A stretch of DNA of 64,000 nucleotides, taken from positions 154,518-218,517 of the forward strand of contig JAEUUC010000008.1 of NCBI GenBank assembly GCA_016787665.1, given 5' to 3'. The notes under the pieces were generated by a model. The model saw only the letters and a list, made by a program, of their open reading frames with translations, did no database searches and was not told the DNA's origin. A program made the translations under genes and the position numbers. Of the stretch, positions 60,323 through 64,000 are shown in pieces. The stretch's first letter is position 1, and each line of letters begins with the position of its first letter. The DNA comes from Cyclobacteriaceae bacterium (GTDB lineage: Bacteria; Bacteroidota; Bacteroidia; Cytophagales; Cyclobacteriaceae).

Positions 60323-62218
60323 TTATAATAGATTTTGAGGTTTTACTTTATTTTTCCGGCTATTGTTTGAATAGCGTTTTCGTTTTTTCCGTTTTGATTT
60401 TTTTGGTAATCCTTCCAGACCATTCGTACGAGAGCCACCGCGCATGGCATTCATTAGCAGGTAACTGCCTGTGATAATTCCACCGGCAACCAGGAGTGAC
60501 TTACCCGGATTCTCTTTCACCCATGCCGTAGTCTTCTGAAGAAAACCTTCTTTCTTAGCATTATCATCCTGACTTTGCACAGCAACACTTGTTGTTGCAG
60601 CCTCACCTGGTACCAGCATAGATGCATTGGCGGCAGGTTGACCTGGTAATACAGACTGAGTAGTTTGAACAGGAGCGGTAGAACTCTGTGTCGTCTCATT
60701 CGTCTTTGGTGTTGTTTGGGTTAATGATTTAGTGGCTGCGATTATATTTTGACCAGACTTGGCCGCTGTGCTAAGTTTGGAGATGAGCGATGAAGCTTGC
60801 TGTGTTATTGGCGCAGACTTGGGCTCATCAAAGAAAGCATCCTCATCTTCCGGGATCACCGATGGAGCGTTCGTAGCCGTACCGGCATTGTAAGTCTCAC
60901 TTTGAAAAACCTGTTCATCTGTACCTCCCTTAGAGAATAGCCCTTTGATCTGCTTGAGTGCACCAGATATAGCCGCTACCGCTGATGATGCCGCTGCGAT
61001 GGCTGTACCGCTTGCAATCTCCCCTAACCCCTCCAGGTCATCAGTGTGTATGATGTTGTATTCATCTTCATCAGCATAGACGTTATCCAATCCGGCAAGT
61101 CCGCTCAAGGGCACTTTTTTATCGGAGTTCCCTTTGCCCTTGAGAATAGCTTTCTTGAGGTTCTCCTTCTTTCCACCGGCTTGCCAGTAAACTGTTTCCG
61201 CCCGATCTTTCACAGAGCGGAGTTTTTTCAACTCATTCAGATTGATTCCAAGCGATTGTGCCTGAGAATCGGTGAGGTACGCATATCGAAGTCTCCCCGC
61301 AACATTCATGAGGTTGATCTTCATAGCCAATAGAAAGCCATTCCTCAACAGTAATGTAGCCGGGTTGATATAGCGGTTGATGAAGCGAATGCCGTCACCA
61401 ATTTTATCGCCAACTTTCTTCACCGTCTTCTTTACGGCCTTCCCAACTTTCTTGAAGATGTTACCCATCTCCTCGTCATCGTAATAAACCGATGCGATGT
61501 CGGAGAGGTCAACATTGTCATAATCTTTGAATTCAATGGTCTCGTCACTCACTTCCTCTCCACCTTGCCCTCCGGAATCAAATCCGTCTAAATAATCCAG
61601 TCTCATATCGTAGTCTTTACATTCCAAATAAGGTTGCTCATCATCAAATGCGTCCTTCACACAATCAATCACGATGTACCAGTCGCGGTCATCTAGGTAA
61701 TCTTCCAGGTGACCAGGCTTCGGTACGATTGGGTACACATGCTGCCATCGTGGTACTTCCGGAAACTTCTTCGGATACTTTGTTATCCGCGCCAGGCAAT
61801 CAATTTTCAGAGAGCGAAGGATGGAGAGAATGAATACGGTATAGCAATCGCAATCAACTCCCTCTTTTCTGTCCCACCATGTCCTTCGCGGACTGCGTAC
61901 CTGTTCTACTCCTTCCTTGTCTCTCCGGTATTGTATGTGCTCATACACGAAGTGCCAGATGTTGGAGCAAGTTTCTTCCAGTGTCCGGCCTTTCAGAGCC
62001 CTTGCAATCTTGTCCGTGTGCCATTGCACCTCCGGCAATGTTTTGCGAATGAGTTTCATTGTATCTTCTACATCCGCACTCTTTTTTATCGTAGTGTCTG
62101 TTTCACTTGGGGGTGGAAAGAGATGATCGAACTCCCCTCCATCCTTCAACCGCCTCTTCTTCTCCGCTACCATACGCCTCCGTCTTTCGTCATCTTCTTT
62201 CCTTGCCTGTCTTTTCAA
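60323..62218 (-). CDS. transglutaminase-fold cysteine protease-like protein with membrane segment
   Basis: A 631-residue multidomain protein. Residues about 70-200 are a transglutaminase/papain-like domain: Cys123 in EGVDCDCYTVFILSILRSL, His160 in RWQHVYPIVP and Asp185 in YIVIDCVKDAF form the expected triad. After a basic helix (IFKKVGKAVKKTVKKVGDKI) come a helical region, an alanine-rich hydrophobic stretch (about 403-422), a long S/T/Q/P-rich linker, a membrane helix (about 574-592) and a very basic tail (KKSKRKKRKRYSNNSRKNKV). Motifs GLAGL, LEGLG and LEGL occur in it. In related Bacteroidota phage-like loci such proteins are found with structural genes. Protease or cross-linking roles are both possible. 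Confidence 0.7.
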   Translation of the reverse strand: MKRQARKEDDERRRRMVAEKKRRLKDGGEFDHLFPPPSETDTTIKKSADVEDTMKLIRKTLPEVQWHTDKIARALKGRTLEETCSNIWHFVYEHIQYRRDKEGVEQVRSPRRTWWDRKEGVDCDCYTVFILSILRSLKIDCLARITKYPKKFPEVPRWQHVYPIVPKPGHLEDYLDDRDWYIVIDCVKDAFDDEQPYLECKDYDMRLDYLDGFDSGGQGGEEVSDETIEFKDYDNVDLSDIASVYYDDEEMGNIFKKVGKAVKKTVKKVGDKIGDGIRFINRYINPATLLLRNGFLLAMKINLMNVAGRLRYAYLTDSQAQSLGINLNELKKLRSVKDRAETVYWQAGGKKENLKKAILKGKGNSDKKVPLSGLAGLDNVYADEDEYNIIHTDDLEGLGEIASGTAIAAASSAVAAISGALKQIKGLFSKGGTDEQVFQSETYNAGTATNAPSVIPEDEDAFFDEPKSAPITQQASSLISKLSTAAKSGQNIIAATKSLTQTTPKTNETTQSSTAPVQTTQSVLPGQPAANASMLVPGEAATTSVAVQSQDDNAKKEGFLQKTTAWVKENPGKSLLVAGGIITGSYLLMNAMRGGSRTNGLEGLPKKSKRKKRKRYSNNSRKNKVKPQNLL

Positions 62219-62700
62219 GCAGGCATTCCGCCACCCAATGTGATGTTGTCTGTTTTTGTGTAAGGCAGGCTGTTGTTAATGGTGGTTATCGTATGCACCA
62301 CCAGGTTCAGTTTGCCGGTTTCGCGATACTCTTTTATCAGAGTAGGAACCGTTGTAGCCAGGCTCAAGAACGCAAGCCTGATACGGATGGGCTCCAGGTT
62401 CACTTCACTGAATTTTGGTACGGTGATGTTTGCATCTTTCACCTGTGATGAGGCAATGGTCTTTTCACCATACACCATCTTCACAAAGGGATGCTTTACC
62501 TGGATGCTCCCACCGCTTGGGTTCTTGAGCTTCACATTGATCGTCAGCTCGATGCCGTTCAGGTCAACTTTGTGAATGGAAACTTTTGTTTCAGACTCCA
62601 GCTCACTGGATAACCTGTTCAGCTTGAGCAGATAGCTGCCCCCGAAATAGAGGGCTGCTACCGCACCGGCACCGATCAATATGTGGCTACTCCTGATCAT
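62215..62700 (-). CDS. LEA14/WHy-like membrane-anchored protein
   Basis: A 161-residue protein with an N-terminal membrane anchor (about 5-24, SHILIGAGAVAALYFGGSYL) and a beta-sandwich domain that fits the LEA type 2 / WHy pattern: HKVDLNGIELTINVKLKNPS, VKHPFVKMVYGEKTIASSQV, VPKFSEVNLEPIRIRL and TGKLNLVVHTITTINNSLPY. Such domains are found in envelope and some phage-like proteins and may bind membranes or partner proteins. It overlaps both neighbours by 4 nt. Confidence 0.7.
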   Translation of the reverse strand: MIRSSHILIGAGAVAALYFGGSYLLKLNRLSSELESETKVSIHKVDLNGIELTINVKLKNPSGGSIQVKHPFVKMVYGEKTIASSQVKDANITVPKFSEVNLEPIRIRLAFLSLATTVPTLIKEYRETGKLNLVVHTITTINNSLPYTKTDNITLGGGMPA

Positions 62701-63011
62701 TGCGCCTTCTCTCCGTTAGATGTGGCCTTCCTTCTTTTCATTCTCCGGGCCCTTTTAAATTGCCGGAGCTTTAGCACAGGCAGCCCCACCTTCGTGAATT
62801 TCTTCACGCGCTCTTTGTGTTTTTCCCACAACGGACTGAGCACGTCTCCGAGGATTTTGAAAGCAAGGCAGATAATACCACCCACCACTGCTTGCAGTGC
62901 ATAGTCCAGCAGGAACAACAGGTTCACATTTCCCAACAGATTAAAGGCTGCTCCGAAAAGGAAGGCAATCCAATTGCCCGACCCGTGATTTGAATTTATC
63001 GCTGTGTTCAT
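62697..63011 (-). CDS. small membrane protein with basic tail, first gene of the operon (holin-like)
   Basis: A 104-residue protein with two hydrophobic segments (about 14-34, WIAFLFGAAFNLLGNVNLLF; and about 38-57, LQAVVGGIICLAFKILGDVL) and a highly basic C-terminus (LKLRQFKRARRMKRRK). The size and layout are holin-like, but many small membrane proteins look so. It heads the 17-gene run; a weak -7 box CATCTTTG on the minus strand (63016-63023) lies 5 nt before its ATG and the iteron array begins 33 nt upstream. Confidence 0.6.
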   Translation of the reverse strand: MNTAINSNHGSGNWIAFLFGAAFNLLGNVNLLFLLDYALQAVVGGIICLAFKILGDVLSPLWEKHKERVKKFTKVGLPVLKLRQFKRARRMKRRKATSNGEKAQ

Positions 63012-63043
63012 GGGTCAAAGATGCAGCGACCCGAAAGCGTAGG

Positions 63044-63143
63044 TTAACGATTGTTAACGGTAGTGAAAGAGTGTTTAACTTTATGAAGGAATGTAAAGGG
63101 CTGTGAACGATTGTAAATGAATTTGAAGGAATGTTCCGTGTGG
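63044..63143. repeat. five 20-bp iterons in exact register
   Basis: Five copies of a 14-bp motif, consensus TGAAnGAnTGTnnA, begin at 63044, 63064, 63084, 63104 and 63124: TTAACGATTGTTAA, TGAAAGAGTGTTTA, TGAAGGAATGTAAA, TGAACGATTGTAAA and TGAAGGAATGTTCC. The spacing is exactly 20 bp each time, so every copy faces the same side of the helix. Located just upstream of the 17-gene operon; either an activator/repressor array or a replication-initiator site. Confidence 0.75.
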
Positions 63144-63147
63144 AACA
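63132..63147. promoter_or_regulatory. inverted repeat, possible operator
   Basis: TGTTCC-GTGT-GGAACA, a perfect 6-bp inverted repeat overlapping the last iteron. A further half-site TGTTCCG recurs at 63172-63178. It lies between the operon and the fatty-acid-hydroxylase gene end, where a regulator of the element could bind. Confidence 0.5.
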
Positions 63148-63178
63148 GACAGCGCATTCTGTTTGATTTTATGTTCCG

Positions 63179-63850
63179 TTATCCATTTGGTTCGGAATGC
63201 CGTTTCTTGTAACTAATGTTAACAGTTTTTCTGTTCTTTTCCGGCATAGTCCCGAAGACCATATCCCAAATCGGTGAAGTAACACCAAATGCACGGTCGT
63301 GTTGCTGGTAATGATGAATGCTATGAAATCTCCACCAAAAATTAAAGCGTTTTGGAGAGGGTACCTTATGAATTGTATAATGAACCGTCATATAGGCGCA
63401 GTAGCCTACTACAAAACCCGGACTAAAAGCAAAGGCAAATTTGCCCATTGCAAGATAGAATATGCCGAAAAAGATAGATGCTATCAGGAGCGAAGGAATT
63501 ACGGGCAAAACAAGGCGTGTTTTATCATTCGGGTATTCATGATGAATGCCATGAAATATGTATTGAAAACCCGTGTCATACGTTGCATCTTCTATTTTGT
63601 GGTATAAAAACCGATGCATCAAATATTCCGCAAGAGACCAAGAGAAAAACCCCGCTAAAAATAATCCAACCACCAACCAGACAGAAGGATGATATGTGTT
63701 ATAAAAGTGAGAAATTGAAAAATAAGAAAGCACAACGTACATTCCGTCAATTACTACGGGATGTGTTTTGGTAAGTAACTCCAAAAATTTGTTTCTGAAT
63801 AATTTTGGAGATTCTGTTTCCGGATAAACGTTCACTTTAATTTGTTTCAT
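63179..63850 (-). CDS. fatty acid hydroxylase / sterol desaturase family membrane protein
   Basis: A 223-residue integral membrane di-iron enzyme. All histidine boxes are visible: HRFLYH, HGIHHEYPND, HYTIHKVPSP and HSIHHYQQHDRAFGVTSPIWD, between about four membrane helices. The short form and the HHEYPND box resemble fatty-acid 2-hydroxylases that act on sphingolipid acyl chains rather than sterol enzymes; this would fit with the alpha-oxoamine synthase at 15926, but is inference. The DNA is clearly AT-richer than the core genome. Whether it is island cargo or flanking chromosome cannot be settled. It ends 32 nt to the right of the inverted repeat at 63132-63147. Confidence 0.87.
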   Translation of the reverse strand: MKQIKVNVYPETESPKLFRNKFLELLTKTHPVVIDGMYVVLSYFSISHFYNTYHPSVWLVVGLFLAGFFSWSLAEYLMHRFLYHKIEDATYDTGFQYIFHGIHHEYPNDKTRLVLPVIPSLLIASIFFGIFYLAMGKFAFAFSPGFVVGYCAYMTVHYTIHKVPSPKRFNFWWRFHSIHHYQQHDRAFGVTSPIWDMVFGTMPEKNRKTVNISYKKRHSEPNG

Positions 63851-64000
63851 AGAATTTAAATTTATTTCTACATTAATCTAACCATCCTGAAGATTGCGAC
63901 TTCACTTATTTATGAGAATGCCTTCCAGTTACTTGTAAATAAGATGTAATAGCAATGCGATAATTCATCTTTGCATCCGAAAGTTTATCAGCAGTTTCCT
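63851..64000. other. right edge, no gene seen
   Basis: AT-rich upstream region of the hydroxylase gene. A + strand CATCTTTG near 63968 could be a -7 box for a gene beyond the window. Nothing else can be supported. Confidence 0.3.

Noticed and set aside
50984..63011. Contractile tailocin or tailed-prophage reading of the operon
   Set aside because: No sheath, tube, baseplate, tape-measure, portal, terminase or capsid-protease genes of the tailed type are recognisable.

Overview
The window is a chromosomal segment of a Bacteroidota bacterium, most likely a member of the Cytophagales. The evidence is a TamL-type Omp85 lipoprotein, a Bat-type VWA/TPR pair, an Hc1-like histone, DUF3108, DUF4421 and DUF6913 proteins, an alpha-oxoamine synthase of the serine palmitoyltransferase type, an E1 alpha/beta fusion dehydrogenase, and several promoters of the Bacteroidota form TTG-N19/20-TAnnTTTG. 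Base composition is near 50% GC in the core, with clearly AT-richer patches at about 3.6-4.4 kb, 49.1-51.0 kb and after 63 kb.

Region 1 (1-6 kb): the 3' part of a large RHS/YD-repeat polymorphic toxin gene, its probable immunity gene, and a secreted coiled-coil/beta-barrel protein. Region 2 (6-48 kb): ordinary core genome. It holds thyA; sdaAB with a TolC/adaptor efflux pair; ppa and a GT9 glycosyltransferase; an accC-DUF1015-maf operon; an alpha-oxoamine synthase; ligA-DUF6913-dapA; gltA-ACBP-rsmE; a metal-homeostasis operon (DtxR regulator, Nramp-UspA fusion, mnmE, joined by 4-nt overlaps and preceded by a metalloregulator-type operator); dapD; mscL; the E1 fusion; tamL divergent from a TrmH-family methyltransferase; a purine/RNase Z/queuosine-transporter run; a ParE-type toxin-antitoxin pair; a MORN-repeat protein; a thiolase; and a shortened Bat operon.

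Region 3 (49-64 kb) looks like an integrated accessory island. Its left edge carries a 3' fragment of a tRNA with its terminator, and a 34-bp direct repeat of that junction lies exactly 1000 bp further in. The 1-kb unit between the copies holds an orphan gene resembling nitrile-hydratase-type RiPP leader peptides and a small membrane-active-looking protein. To the right is a 12-kb, 17-gene, single-strand operon (63.0 down to 51.0 kb) of virion- or envelope-like proteins: several one-pass membrane proteins with basic tails, a transglutaminase-fold cysteine protease, a LEA14-like protein, an annexin-like repeat, a peptidoglycan-binding protein, a GH108 muramidase with an EF-hand loop, an L,D-transpeptidase-like enzyme, and two fibre or adhesin proteins. 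There is no terminase, portal, sheath or tail tube. The operon is preceded by five 20-bp iterons in exact register and an inverted repeat. My working hypothesis is a tailless, membrane-containing virus-like element (or a domesticated derivative) whose replication, packaging and integration genes are missing from the window. This is the best candidate here for an undescribed system.
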